From positions 4,648,501-4,712,500 of the forward strand of contig NZ_CP086120.1 of assembly GCF_021216675.1 (NCBI RefSeq): DNA of 64,000 nt, given 5' to 3'. Every line of letters begins with the position of its first letter. The first letter of the stretch is position 1. Origin of the DNA: Streptomyces gobiensis (GTDB taxonomy: Bacteria; Actinomycetota; Actinomycetes; Streptomycetales; Streptomycetaceae). The notes under the pieces were generated by a model. It made no database searches. It was not told the DNA's origin and saw only the letters and a list, made by a program, of their open reading frames with translations. Position numbers and translations under genes: made by a program. Shown piece by piece: positions 15,264 to 24,094 of this stretch.

Positions 15264-17822
15264 ATGTCACGACGTGGAAAGCTGCGGATCTACCTCGGCG
15301 CGGCGCCCGGCGTGGGCAAGACGTACGCCATGCTCGCGGAGGCACACCGCCGCGCGGAGCGCGGTACCGATGTGGTGATCGGATTCGTGGAGCACCACGG
15401 GCGGCCCCGCACCGAAGTGATGCTGCACGGTCTGGAGCGGATTCCGCGCTGTGCGTACACCCACCGGGGCGCCGCCTTCGAGGAGATGGACGTCCACGCC
15501 GTACTGGCGCGTGCCCCCCGGGTCGCCGTCGTCGATGAGCTGGCGCACACCAATGCCCCGGGCTCTCGGCATGAGAAGCGCTGGCAGGACATCGAGGAGC
15601 TGCTGGAGGCCGGGATCGATGTGATCTCCACGGTCAATATCCAGCATCTGGAGTCGCTGGGCGATGTCGTGGAGTCCATCACCGGGGTGCGGCAGCCGGA
15701 GACCGTCCCCGATGAGGTGGTACGGCGCGCCAACCAGATCGAGCTGGTCGATATGTCCCCGCAGGCCCTGCGCCGCCGGATGGCGCACGGCAATATCTAC
15801 AGCCCCGACAAGGTCGACGCCGCCTTGTCCAACTACTTCCGGCCCGGCAATCTCACCGCGCTGCGTGAGCTGGCCCTGCTGTGGACCGCTGACCGGGTCG
15901 ATGAGTACCTGCAGCAGTACCGCTCCGAGCACTCCATACGGTCCACCTGGCAGGCCCGTGAGCGCATCGTCGTCGGACTCACCGGCGGGCCGGAGGGCCG
16001 CACCCTCATCCGCCGGGCCGCCCGGATGGCGGCCAAGGGCTCCGGCAGCGAGATCCTTGCCGTCTATATCGGCCGTGCCGACGGGCTGACCGCCGTCTCA
16101 CCGAAGGAGCTGGCCGTCCAGCGGACCCTCGTCGAGGACCTGGGCGGCACGTACCACCACGTCATCGGCGATGACATACCCGGTGCGCTCCTCGATTTCG
16201 CACGTGGTGTGAACGCCACCCAGATCGTGCTCGGCTCCAGCCGCCGCAGGGCCTGGCAGTACATCTTCGGGCCCGGTGTCGGGACCACCGTCGCCCGGGA
16301 GTCCGGGCCGGATCTGGATGTGCATATCGTCACCCATGGTGAGGTCGCCAAGGGCCGTGGGCTGCCCGTCGTCCGTGGCTCCCGGCTTGGCCGGTCCCGG
16401 ATCATGGCGGGCTGGCTCACCGCCGTGGCGGCCCCCTGGCTGCTGACCCTGCTGCTCGTCGGTCTCGATCCGCACCTGGGCTTCACCAATATCGTGCTGT
16501 TCTTCCTGGTGCTGAATGTCGCCGCCGGGCTGCTCGGCGGTCTGCTTCCGGCGCTCGCCTCGGCAACGGTCTGCTCGGCGCTGCTGAACTTCTACTTCAC
16601 CGACCCGGCACACACCTGGACCGTCACCGATCCGCGCAACGCGGTCTCCATCGTCATCTTCTTCATGGTCGCGGTGGCGGTCGCCTCGGTCGTGCACATC
16701 GCCGTGCGCCGCACCCATCAGGCCGCCCGGCTGCGTGCGGAGTCCGAGATACTTTCCGTGCTCGCGGGCAGCGTGCTGCGCGGTGATGACTCGCTTGAAG
16801 CGCTTCTGGAACGGGTCCGGGAGACCTTCGCCATGGAGACGGCCGCGCTGCTGGAGCGGGAGGAGGACCACAGCGGCTGGAGCTGCGCGGCCAGCGTGAG
16901 CGGCCCCGAGGGCGGCAGGCCGCTGCTGCGCCCTGAGGATGGCGAGGTCGATATGCCCGTCGGCGACCATATGATGCTGGTCCTGGGCGGCCGGATGCTC
17001 CCCGCCGAGGACCGCCGGGTGCTCGCCGCCTTCGCCGCACAGGCCGCCGGGGTACTCGACCGGCAGCGGCTGCTCGGCGAGGCCGAACAGGCCCGCGAGC
17101 TGGCCGAGGGCAACCGCATCCGTACCGCGTTGCTCGCCGCCGTCAGCCACGACCTCCGTACGCCACTGGCCGCGATCAAGGCGGCCGTGACCTCGCTGCG
17201 GTCGGACGATGTGGCCTGGTCCGAGGAGGACGAGGCCGATCTCCTGGAGGGCATCGAGCACGGTGCCGACCGGCTCGATCATCTCGTCGGGAACCTGCTG
17301 GACATGTCCCGGCTGCAGACCGGCACCGTCACTCCGCTGATCCGGCAGATCGACCTGGACGAGGTGGTACCCAGGGCACTCGGCGGGGTGCCCGAGGGCA
17401 GCGTCACCCTCGACGTCCCGGAGAGCCTGCCCATGGTCGCCGTCGATCCGGGGCTGCTGGAGCGCACCGTTGCCAACGTTGTCGAGAACGCCGTGAAATA
17501 CAGCCCGCCCGGCGAACGGGTCAAGGTCGCCGCCAGCGCGCTGCGGGACCGCGTCGAGGTGCGGGTCGCCGACCGTGGCCCGGGTGTCCCCGACAGCGAC
17601 AAGGACCGGATCTTCGAGCCCTTCCAGCGCTACGGCGACGCCCCACGCGGTGCCGGTGTGGGCCTGGGCCTGGCCGTCGCCCGCGGCTTCGCCGAGGCGA
17701 TGGGCGGCACCCTCGAGGCGGAGGACACCCCGGGTGGCGGGATGACCATGGTGCTCACCCTGCGCGCCGGTGCGGGTCACCAGCGGACACCGGCCGACCT
17801 GCCCGCACAGGCCATCACCTGA
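15264..17822 (+). CDS. kdpD: KdpD-type sensor histidine kinase
   Basis: An 852-residue kinase with full KdpD architecture. N-terminal KdpD domain with Walker A GAAPGVGKT (12-20) and DELAHTNAPGSRHEKRWQDIEELL. UspA-like domain (~235-360, IVVGLTGGPEGRTLIRRAARM). Four TM helices of DUF4118 (~385-490). GAF-like region, HisKA with AAVSHDLRTPLAAIK, then HATPase_c (NVVENAVKYSPPG, DRGPGVPD, GVGLGLAVARGF). KdpD controls K+ homeostasis genes with KdpE, which follows after ~30 bp. No kdpFABC is visible nearby, so the target transporter must lie elsewhere or the pair has another role. ATG 15264 opens directly on the conserved N-terminus. Confidence 0.93.
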   Translation: MSRRGKLRIYLGAAPGVGKTYAMLAEAHRRAERGTDVVIGFVEHHGRPRTEVMLHGLERIPRCAYTHRGAAFEEMDVHAVLARAPRVAVVDELAHTNAPGSRHEKRWQDIEELLEAGIDVISTVNIQHLESLGDVVESITGVRQPETVPDEVVRRANQIELVDMSPQALRRRMAHGNIYSPDKVDAALSNYFRPGNLTALRELALLWTADRVDEYLQQYRSEHSIRSTWQARERIVVGLTGGPEGRTLIRRAARMAAKGSGSEILAVYIGRADGLTAVSPKELAVQRTLVEDLGGTYHHVIGDDIPGALLDFARGVNATQIVLGSSRRRAWQYIFGPGVGTTVARESGPDLDVHIVTHGEVAKGRGLPVVRGSRLGRSRIMAGWLTAVAAPWLLTLLLVGLDPHLGFTNIVLFFLVLNVAAGLLGGLLPALASATVCSALLNFYFTDPAHTWTVTDPRNAVSIVIFFMVAVAVASVVHIAVRRTHQAARLRAESEILSVLAGSVLRGDDSLEALLERVRETFAMETAALLEREEDHSGWSCAASVSGPEGGRPLLRPEDGEVDMPVGDHMMLVLGGRMLPAEDRRVLAAFAAQAAGVLDRQRLLGEAEQARELAEGNRIRTALLAAVSHDLRTPLAAIKAAVTSLRSDDVAWSEEDEADLLEGIEHGADRLDHLVGNLLDMSRLQTGTVTPLIRQIDLDEVVPRALGGVPEGSVTLDVPESLPMVAVDPGLLERTVANVVENAVKYSPPGERVKVAASALRDRVEVRVADRGPGVPDSDKDRIFEPFQRYGDAPRGAGVGLGLAVARGFAEAMGGTLEAEDTPGGGMTMVLTLRAGAGHQRTPADLPAQAIT

Positions 17823-17851
17823 TCACCCGACCGTCACCGAAGGGAAGCTCC

Positions 17852-18535
17852 ATGCACCGTGTGCTCGTGGTCGATGACGAGCCGCAGATCGTCCGCGCGC
17901 TTGTGATCAACCTCAAGGCGCGGAAGTACGAGGTCGACGCCGCCCCGGACGGCGCCACCGCGCTGCAGCTCGCCGCGGCCCGCCACCCGGATGTGATCAT
18001 CCTCGACCTTGGGCTGCCCGACATGGACGGGGTGGAGGTCATCAAGGGCATCCGCGGCTGGACCCGGGTGCCGATCCTGGTGCTCTCCGCCCGGCAGACC
18101 TCCGATGAGAAGGTCGAGGCGCTGGACGCGGGCGCCGATGACTACGTCACCAAGCCGTTCGGCATGGACGAGCTGCTCGCCCGGCTGCGGGCCGCCGTCC
18201 GCCGGGCCGAGCCCGCCGCCGCGGCGGATGACGCGGCGCTCGTCGAGGCCGAGGGGTTCAGCGTCGACCTGGCCGCCAAGAAGGTGCAGCGCGATGGCCA
18301 GGATGTCCGGCTGACTCCCACCGAGTGGCATCTGCTGGAGGTCCTGGTCCGCAACACCGGGCGGCTGGTCAGCCAGAAGCAGCTTCTCCAGGAGGTCTGG
18401 GGCCCCTCGTACGGCACCGAGACCAACTATCTGCGGGTCTATATGGCCCAGCTGCGCCGCAAGCTGGAGACCGACCCCTCGCAGCCCAGGCACTTCGTCA
18501 CCGAGCCGGGCATGGGATACCGGTTCGAGCGCTGA
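17852..18535 (+). CDS. kdpE: KdpE-type response regulator
   Basis: A 227-residue OmpR-family regulator. Receiver domain with DDE pocket, Asp52 (VIILDLGLPDMDG) and Lys101 (YVTKPF); winged-helix output domain with LTPTEWHLLEVLVRNTGRLVSQKQLL and RHFVTEPGMGYRF at the end, as in KdpE. ATG 17852 is preceded by GAAGGGAAG. It sits 29 bp after kdpD, so it is an operon partner. Confidence 0.93.
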   Translation: MHRVLVVDDEPQIVRALVINLKARKYEVDAAPDGATALQLAAARHPDVIILDLGLPDMDGVEVIKGIRGWTRVPILVLSARQTSDEKVEALDAGADDYVTKPFGMDELLARLRAAVRRAEPAAAADDAALVEAEGFSVDLAAKKVQRDGQDVRLTPTEWHLLEVLVRNTGRLVSQKQLLQEVWGPSYGTETNYLRVYMAQLRRKLETDPSQPRHFVTEPGMGYRFER

Positions 18536-18573
18536 CGGTTGGGAGCGCGAGCGGCACCGGTACGCTGGCGGAC

Positions 18574-18972
18574 ATGACCGGTGCGATAGAACCCGAGAAA
18601 AGAGCCGGGAAACTACGGCGCTTCCTCGGCAGGCTCTCGACCCCCGAGGAGGAGCCGCGCTCCGCTGAGCCGGAGGCAGACACCGCGGCGGACGAGTACA
18701 CCCGGATCTCCGACTGCGCCGACCGGCAGATCGTCAAGGTGACCGGGACGCTGCGCACCGTTACACTCCGTCCCCGGGCCGGAGTGCCCGCGCTGGAGGC
18801 CGAGCTGTTCGACGGTTCCGACGTGCTGGACGTGGTCTGGCTGGGCCGCCGCGCCATCGCGGGCATCGAACCGGGGCGCACACTGATCGCCTCGGGCCGG
18901 GTCGCGCTGAACCGTGGCCGTCCGGTGCTGTTCAACCCCAAGTACGAACTGCGACCCCTGGGACAGGAGTAG
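18574..18972 (+). CDS. OB-fold nucleic-acid-binding protein
   Basis: A 132-residue protein. The N-terminal charged segment (1-45) may be flexible; the C-terminal part (about 48-130) is an OB-fold of the RecG/tRNA_anti type: DRQIVKVTGTLRTVTLRP, ELFDGSDVLDVVWLGRRAIAGIEPGRTLIASGRVALNRGRPVLFNPKYEL. Cellular role unknown. It is followed after 3 bases by the DUF3159 gene, and the two are commonly adjacent in streptomycetes (from memory). Confidence 0.82.
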   Translation: MTGAIEPEKRAGKLRRFLGRLSTPEEEPRSAEPEADTAADEYTRISDCADRQIVKVTGTLRTVTLRPRAGVPALEAELFDGSDVLDVVWLGRRAIAGIEPGRTLIASGRVALNRGRPVLFNPKYELRPLGQE

Positions 18973-18975
18973 CGG

Positions 18976-19704
18976 GTGACCTCACTCGACAAGCCCACAG
19001 CGGAGACGTCTGAGACGCCGACCGCGGACACCGAGGTGACCAAGGCCGCCTTCCTGGAGGCGTTCGGCGGTACGCGCGGCATGGTGGAGACCACCGTGCC
19101 CGGACTCGTCTTCATCCTGACCTACACGATCAACCGGGACATCCATGTCTCGGCCATCGCCGCGCTCAGCCTCTCCGCCCTGATGGCCCTGGTACGGCTG
19201 GCCCGCCGGGACACCCTCAAGCACGCCTTCAGCGGGGTCTTCGGTGTCGCCATCGGCGCGATCTTCGCGATGGTGTCCGGTGACGCCAAGAACTTCTACC
19301 TGCCCGGCATGCTCTACACCCTCGGTCTGGCGGTCGCGTACATCGTCAGCTCGGCGGCGGGTTTCCCGCTGCTCGGGTTGATCCTTGGCCCGGTGTTCAA
19401 GGAGAACCTCTCCTGGCGCACCCGCAACCCCGGCCGTAAGAAGGCTTATACGAAGGCCAGCTACTCCTGGGGCTTCATCCTGCTCGCCAAGTCGGCGATC
19501 ACCTTCCCCATCTACTTCTGGGGCGATGTCACCCAGCTCGGCTGGCTCCGGGTGGCCCTTGGCATTCCGCCCTTCTTGCTCTGCGTCTATCTGACCTGGA
19601 TCTTCCTGGCGAAGGCGCCCCCGCCGATCGATGTGATCGCCGAACTGGAGGCAGAGGAGAAGGCGGCAGAGGAAGAACCCGCAGACCCCCCACACCCCGC
19701 CTAA
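18976..19704 (+). CDS. DUF3159 family membrane protein
   Basis: A 242-residue integral membrane protein with about six hydrophobic segments (roughly 40-57, 60-75, 85-103, 112-135, 165-185, 195-215) and an acidic Pro-rich C-terminal tail. The segments FGGTRGMVETTVPGLVFILTY and FKENLSWRTRNPGRKKAYTKAS are typical of DUF3159 proteins, of unknown function. The GTG start lies 3 bases after the OB-fold gene stop, with the ribosome-binding site (GGGACAGGAG) inside that gene's end, so the two are coupled. Confidence 0.88.
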   Translation: MTSLDKPTAETSETPTADTEVTKAAFLEAFGGTRGMVETTVPGLVFILTYTINRDIHVSAIAALSLSALMALVRLARRDTLKHAFSGVFGVAIGAIFAMVSGDAKNFYLPGMLYTLGLAVAYIVSSAAGFPLLGLILGPVFKENLSWRTRNPGRKKAYTKASYSWGFILLAKSAITFPIYFWGDVTQLGWLRVALGIPPFLLCVYLTWIFLAKAPPPIDVIAELEAEEKAAEEEPADPPHPA

Positions 19705-19720
19705 CCCATACCCCCCACCC

Positions 19721-19967
19721 CGTTGTGGGCACTCTCCCCCAGCTAACGCTGGGAGGGGCCCCCAGCCCCGCGAGGGGCTGTGGGTGGGCACAACACCGGC
19801 CACCGTCCCGCACCGGGCCACCCCCGGGGCCCCGGGGCGAGCCCCGGTTTCCGGGAAGGGGCGGGCTTAGGGGAACCCCCACCCCCGCTCCGGGGCGCAG
19901 CCCCGCCACGCGGCGAAGCCGCACACCGGTGCAGCCGGAAAGGGGTGGGAAGAGGGAGAAGCCCCTC
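19721..19967 (+). repeat. mosaic GC-rich intergenic repeat, copy 3
   Basis: Begins CGTTGTGGGCACTC, then has a CCCCCAGC/GCTGGGAGGGG palindrome, TGGGCACAACACCGGCC, a CCCCGGGGCGAGCCCCGG block with TTTCCGGGAAGGGGCGGG, and CGCGGCGAAGCCGCACACCGG near the end. Same orientation and module order as copy 1, between the 3' ends of two convergent genes. Confidence 0.75.
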
Positions 19968-19970
19968 CGG

Positions 19971-20642
19971 TCAGTCCTCCTCGCGGCGGACCGACAGCAA
20001 ATCCTCCAGCTGCTCCTCCCGCGCCGGAGCGGCCACGAAGAGAAGCTCGTCGCCGGCCCCCAGCACATCGTCCGGCTTCGGCGTAAGCACCCGGCTGCCC
20101 CGGATGATGGTGACCAGCGTGGTGTCCTCGGGCCAGTCGACCGAGCCCACCTGGGTCCCGGCCAGCGCCGCCTCCGGCGGCAGCGTGAGCTCCACCAGGT
20201 TGGCGTCGCCCTGGCTGAAGCGCAGCAGCCGGACCAGGTCGCCAACGCTCACCGCCTCCTCGACCAGCGCCGACATCAGCCGGGGGGTGGAGACGGCGAC
20301 ATCAACGCCCCAGGCCTCGTTGAAGAGCCACTCGTTCTTGGGATTGTTGACGCGCGCGACCACCCGCGGCACCCCGTACTCGGTCTTGGCGAGCAGTGAC
20401 ACCACCAGATTGACCTTGTCGTCACCGGTCGCCGCGATCACCACATTGCAGCGTTGCAGCGCCGCCTCATCCAGCGAAGTGATCTCGCAGGCGTCCGCCA
20501 GCAGCCACTCGGCCTGCGGCACCCGCTCCACCGAGATGGCGCTCGGCGCCTTGTCGATGAGCAGCACCTCGTGCCCGTTCTCCAGCAGCTCGCCCGCGAT
20601 CGACCGTCCGACCGCGCCCGCTCCAGCGATCGCGACCCTCAC
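19971..20642 (-). CDS. trkA: TrkA family NAD-binding potassium-uptake regulator (second of pair)
   Basis: A 223-residue RCK protein. N-terminal Rossmann domain MRVAIAGAGAVGRSIAGELLENGHEV with an acidic ribose-binding residue after the second strand (LLIDKAP), and a TrkA_C domain (~140-220) including ADTxVGSVDWPEDTTLV-like sequence. It gates a K+ transporter in response to nucleotides. The GTG start overlaps the upstream trkA stop by 4 bases (GTGA). No Trk/Ktr membrane subunit or amino-acid permease gene is next to the pair in this window. Confidence 0.9.
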   Translation of the reverse strand: MRVAIAGAGAVGRSIAGELLENGHEVLLIDKAPSAISVERVPQAEWLLADACEITSLDEAALQRCNVVIAATGDDKVNLVVSLLAKTEYGVPRVVARVNNPKNEWLFNEAWGVDVAVSTPRLMSALVEEAVSVGDLVRLLRFSQGDANLVELTLPPEAALAGTQVGSVDWPEDTTLVTIIRGSRVLTPKPDDVLGAGDELLFVAAPAREEQLEDLLSVRREED

Positions 20643-21310
20643 CGCTGCTCCGCCTCCTCGGGCCCGCGGTCGAAGACCGCCTCAACCTCACCGACCCGGT
20701 CGGAGCGCATCATCACATGCACAAGATCGCCTTCCTGGAGCACGGTTCGCGCGTCCGGCAGCATCGCTTCGCCCAGCCGGGTGATGAAGGCGATCCGTGA
20801 CTCGGATTCCTCTTGCAGCCTGCTGACCCGGTGGCCGACCCAGGTTGGGGAGATATGCACCTCGGCGAGCTGGACCCCGCCGGTCGGGTCCAGCCACAGC
20901 GGCTCAGCCCCCGACGGCAGCAGCCGCCGCAGCATCTGGTCGGCCGTCCACCGCACGGTGGCCACGGTCGGGATACCCAGACGCTGGTAGACCTCGGCAC
21001 GCCGTGGGTCGTAGATACGGGCCGCGACGTTCTCGACGCCGAACATCTCACGGGCGACCCGGGCCGCGATGATGTTGGAGTTGTCACCGCTGCTCACCGC
21101 GGCGAAGGCTCCCGCCTCCTCGATCCCGGCCTCCCGCAGGGTGTCCTGGTCGTAGCCCACGCCAGTGACCCGGCGGCCGCCGAAGCCCGAACCGAGCCGG
21201 CGGAACGCCGAGGAGTCCTGGTCGATGATCGCGACCGTATGGCCCTGGGCCTCCAGGGTTCGCGAGAGCGCGGCACCGACACGTCCACACCCCATGATGA
21301 CTACGTGCAC
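20639..21310 (-). CDS. trkA: TrkA family NAD-binding potassium-uptake regulator (first of pair)
   Basis: A 223-residue RCK protein: MHVVIMGCGRVGAALSRTLEAQGHTVAIIDQDSSAF is a dinucleotide-binding Rossmann fold, and a TrkA_C domain follows (~135-215; HISPTWVGHRVSRLQEESESRIAFI). The GTG at 21310 was chosen as the canonical start, with GAAGGAAGGGACGGGC upstream. The first gene of a translationally coupled pair, it is divergent from the RNA methyltransferase gene with a ~113-bp shared promoter region. Confidence 0.9.
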   Translation of the reverse strand: MHVVIMGCGRVGAALSRTLEAQGHTVAIIDQDSSAFRRLGSGFGGRRVTGVGYDQDTLREAGIEEAGAFAAVSSGDNSNIIAARVAREMFGVENVAARIYDPRRAEVYQRLGIPTVATVRWTADQMLRRLLPSGAEPLWLDPTGGVQLAEVHISPTWVGHRVSRLQEESESRIAFITRLGEAMLPDARTVLQEGDLVHVMMRSDRVGEVEAVFDRGPEEAEQR

Positions 21311-21423
21311 GCCCGTCCCTTCCTTCGTACAGCGGGCTGTAACAGGATCGCACGACTGAGCGCGGGCAGTAGACTGGACGGCTGCCGTCCCCGCGCACCA
21401 CAAACTCCTGGAGTTACCCCACC

Positions 21424-22752
21424 ATGCCTGAGAGCACCGCCGCATCACTGGTCGGCCAGGAGTACGAGGTCGAGGTGGGCCCGGTCGCCCATGGCGGCCA
21501 CTGCATCGCCCGTACGGACGCGGGCCGAGTGCTCTTCGTCCGGCACACGCTTCCCGGCGAGCGTGTCATCGCCACGGTCACCGAGGGGCACGAGGACTCC
21601 CGTTTTCTGCGGGCCGACGCCACCCGGATCCTCCATGCCTCCAAGGACCGGATCGAGGCACCCTGCCCATTCGCCGGTCCCGGCAAGTGCGGCGGCTGCG
21701 ACTGGCAGCACGCCAAGCCCGGCGCCCAGCGCCGCCTCAAGGCCGACGTACTCACCGAGCAGCTGGCCCGGCTGGCCGGAATGACCCCGGAGGACGTGCA
21801 CTGGGACGGCACCGTCGAGCCCGCCCCCGGCGACAAGCTGCCGCAGGGAGAGGTGCCCGGCTGGCGGACCCGGGTGCAGTACGCCATTGACGACGAGGGC
21901 CACGCCGGGCTGCGCCGGCACCGCTCACATGAGGTCGAGCCCATCGACCACTGCCTGATCGCCGCCCCGGGCGTGACCGAGCTGGGCATCGAGAAGCGCG
22001 AGTGGCCGCAGATCGCCACCGTCGAGGCCATCGCCGCCACCGGCTCCAACGACCGCCAGGTCATCCTCACCCCCCGCCCCGGCGGCCGACTGCCGATCGT
22101 CGAGCTGGACAAGCCGGTCTCGGTGCTGCGGGTCGGCGAAAAGGACAAGGCCATCCACCGGGTGCACGGCCGTTCCTTCGTCCGGGAGCGGGCCGACGGC
22201 CGCACCTGGCGGGTCGGCGCGGGCGGCTTCTGGCAGGTCCACTCGCGCGCCGCCGAGCTGCTGGTTGACGCGGTGATGCGGGGGCTGACCCCACGTAAGG
22301 GGGAGATGGCGCTCGACCTCTACTGCGGTGTCGGCCTGTTCGCCGGGGCGCTCGCCCAGCGGGTCGGCGACCAGGGGGCGGTGCTGGGCATCGAGTCCAG
22401 CAAGCGCGCGGTCGAGGACGCCCAGCACAACCTCGCCGACCTCGACCGGGTCCGTATCGAGCACGGCAAGGTCGACCAGGTGCTGCCCCGCACCGGCATC
22501 ACGGAGGCCGACATCATCGTGCTGGACCCGCCCCGCGCCGGGGCGGGTAAGCAGACGGTGCGTCACCTGGCCGGGCTCGCCCCGCGCCGTATCGCCTATG
22601 TCGCCTGCGACCCGGCGGCGCTCGCCCGCGACCTGAAGTACTTCCAGGAGGCGGGCTATGTCCCGCGCTTCCTGCGGGCCTTCGACCTCTTTCCGATGAC
22701 GCATCACATGGAGTGCGTGGCCATCCTGGAGCCTGCCGCAAAGGGCGTCTGA
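21424..22752 (+). CDS. TRAM-domain class I RNA (uracil) methyltransferase
   Basis: A 442-residue TrmA/RumA-type methyltransferase. The N-terminal TRAM domain (8-65) is followed by Cys-rich CPFAGPGKCGGCDW and a later Cys (HCLIAAP), fitting a [4Fe-4S] cluster. The SAM-binding fold has ALDLYCGVGLFAGALA and VLDPPRAGAGKQTV, and the catalytic cysteine lies in YVACDPAALARDLKYF. It makes m5U in rRNA or tRNA; which position cannot be told. Start ATG 21424 follows TGGAG. Confidence 0.92.
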   Translation: MPESTAASLVGQEYEVEVGPVAHGGHCIARTDAGRVLFVRHTLPGERVIATVTEGHEDSRFLRADATRILHASKDRIEAPCPFAGPGKCGGCDWQHAKPGAQRRLKADVLTEQLARLAGMTPEDVHWDGTVEPAPGDKLPQGEVPGWRTRVQYAIDDEGHAGLRRHRSHEVEPIDHCLIAAPGVTELGIEKREWPQIATVEAIAATGSNDRQVILTPRPGGRLPIVELDKPVSVLRVGEKDKAIHRVHGRSFVRERADGRTWRVGAGGFWQVHSRAAELLVDAVMRGLTPRKGEMALDLYCGVGLFAGALAQRVGDQGAVLGIESSKRAVEDAQHNLADLDRVRIEHGKVDQVLPRTGITEADIIVLDPPRAGAGKQTVRHLAGLAPRRIAYVACDPAALARDLKYFQEAGYVPRFLRAFDLFPMTHHMECVAILEPAAKGV

Positions 22753-22784
22753 CCTGCGGTTTCTCGGGTGTGCATGATGGGCGT

Positions 22785-22860
22785 TGTGTGCGTTACGGGC
22801 GAAATCTTGACGCTGAAATGACGCTCGTGACGCTCATTTGACGCTCGTTCTGATGGGGCG
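22785..22860. repeat. ~70-bp element A with four TGACGC iterons
   Basis: TGTGCGTTACGGGCGA is followed by four TGACGC hexamers at 22808, 22819, 22828 and 22839 (spacing 11, 9, 11). These form two 20-bp tandem units with 17 of 20 identical bases. A degenerate second copy lies at 25704-25773. It sits 32 bases after the RNA methyltransferase gene and may be a promoter/operator or the edge of an accessory segment. Confidence 0.6.
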
Positions 22861-23322
22861 TCAGCTAGCTTGGGGGTGCAGGTCAGGAGTCCGTAGAGGG
22901 CCCGGTGCGGCGGATGGTTTACGGGAATGTTGCCGTTGCTGGGGCAGTGGCTCATCGAGTACGGGGGCGGCAGCTGGGCGGTTTAGGGGCAGGAAGATCC
23001 TTTCGGCGTGGCTTGGTGTTTGTGGTCGGCGGCCTCCTGGGCCCTGACGTAGTCGAGCCCGCCATTGATGACAGGCTGGATGCCTCTGTCGGCGCGGCTG
23101 GGATGACCTCGGCATCCCGGGCTGTGGCAGCGGTCATGATGAGTGAGTGCTGCAGGCGAGGCGCTGGGGAGTGTGTGCGGCGAAGACCGCTCTTTCGCCC
23201 GGTGAGGCGATGGTTTGTTACGTGCATGGCCTCGGTCCGCTGCCGTGGGGGACTGACCTGTTGGGGGCAAGGGCCGCGGCCGTCGATGTTGGGGTCTGCG
23301 GCCGCTACCGGTGCCGGCGCCG
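22861..23322. other. no convincing gene; possible remnants
   Basis: About 460 bp where several overlapping frames are open but none has a good ribosome-binding site or clean third-position bias. A minus-strand reading around 22,990-23,150 (PSRADRGIQPVINGGLDYVR...) looks somewhat protein-like but lacks a clear start. Probably accessory or decayed DNA. Confidence 0.4.
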
Positions 23323-23907
23323 TTAGGCGCTGCGGCAGGCGGGGCAGACCAAGGGGCTCCGAGGGCCATAGCGGCGGATGGGGGTGGCGCAGAGCACGCA
23401 GGGGCCAATCTCCCAGGGATGGCATCTCAGCTTGGCCGCGATAACGCGGCGCTCGTTCTCCGTCAGGCGAATCTGGACGGGGCGGCTTGCCATACGCTCG
23501 GGTGCGCCGAGGAGGTGGTCGAAGGTGTGGAGACCGGTTGCGGACGTCACATCTCGCTGCGGGCGGGGATCGCTGGAGTAAGAGCCTTCTTCCCCATAGC
23601 GGCAGGAGCTGTCGAGCTCTTCTTCGGTGAAGGTGACCGTATCCTCGTCTGTCGGACCGGTCTCTGGCGTGCTGTCGGTCTCGCCCGTGATCTCGTGCCA
23701 GCGCTGTACGTCGCTTGCCAGGGCCCACAGGTAGGAGATGCGGCGGCGGTTGTTCTGGCTGCGGATGCGCAGGAAGAGGTGCTCTCCGTCGGCGCTGGTG
23801 AGGACGAGCTCGTCGAGTGAGGTGGCCCGCTCTTGCGGGATTGACGGTGGCCAGTAGATTCGGCTCTCCAGCCTGCCTCCGTTCGCCGCCGGATACCACC
23901 CGACCAC
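23323..23907 (-). CDS. hypothetical protein with C-terminal zinc-ribbon motif
   Basis: A 194-residue protein of no recognised family. The central part is acidic and Ser/Thr-rich (GETDSTPETGPTDEDTVTFTEEELDS). The C-terminus carries CVLCATP and CPAC 15 residues later, a CxxC...CxxC zinc-ribbon pattern, after a basic helix (IRLTENERRVIAAKLRCHPWEIG). The codon usage is less GC-biased than the core genes, suggesting recent acquisition. The GTG start at 23907 has a weak ribosome-binding site. Zinc-dependent nucleic-acid binding is a guess. Confidence 0.55.
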   Translation of the reverse strand: MVGWYPAANGGRLESRIYWPPSIPQERATSLDELVLTSADGEHLFLRIRSQNNRRRISYLWALASDVQRWHEITGETDSTPETGPTDEDTVTFTEEELDSSCRYGEEGSYSSDPRPQRDVTSATGLHTFDHLLGAPERMASRPVQIRLTENERRVIAAKLRCHPWEIGPCVLCATPIRRYGPRSPLVCPACRSA

Positions 23908-24094
23908 TCAACTCAGCCGGATCTCCATGGGGATCCGGCAACGACCCCGGCGTATACACACCGGGGTCGCCCTTCCGGGGCGTTGCACGTGAGAGTGCAC
24001 CGACCCCAAACACAATGCTACGCCGGAGGTGCGGCATAGGTGACTCTTCCTAGCAATATCCCCTCCGGTAGCCCGCAAGCGGCCTAGCGTCGGC

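Noticed and set aside
16098..17780. 560-codon antisense frame in kdpD
   Set aside because: Shadow of a highly conserved gene; composition is His/Gly/Gln-rich without domains.
22952..24037. Long open frame on the minus strand across the accessory region
   Set aside because: The translation is Arg/Pro-rich and lacks domain structure; it overlaps the better supported zinc-ribbon gene in another frame, as expected from GC-rich shadow frames.
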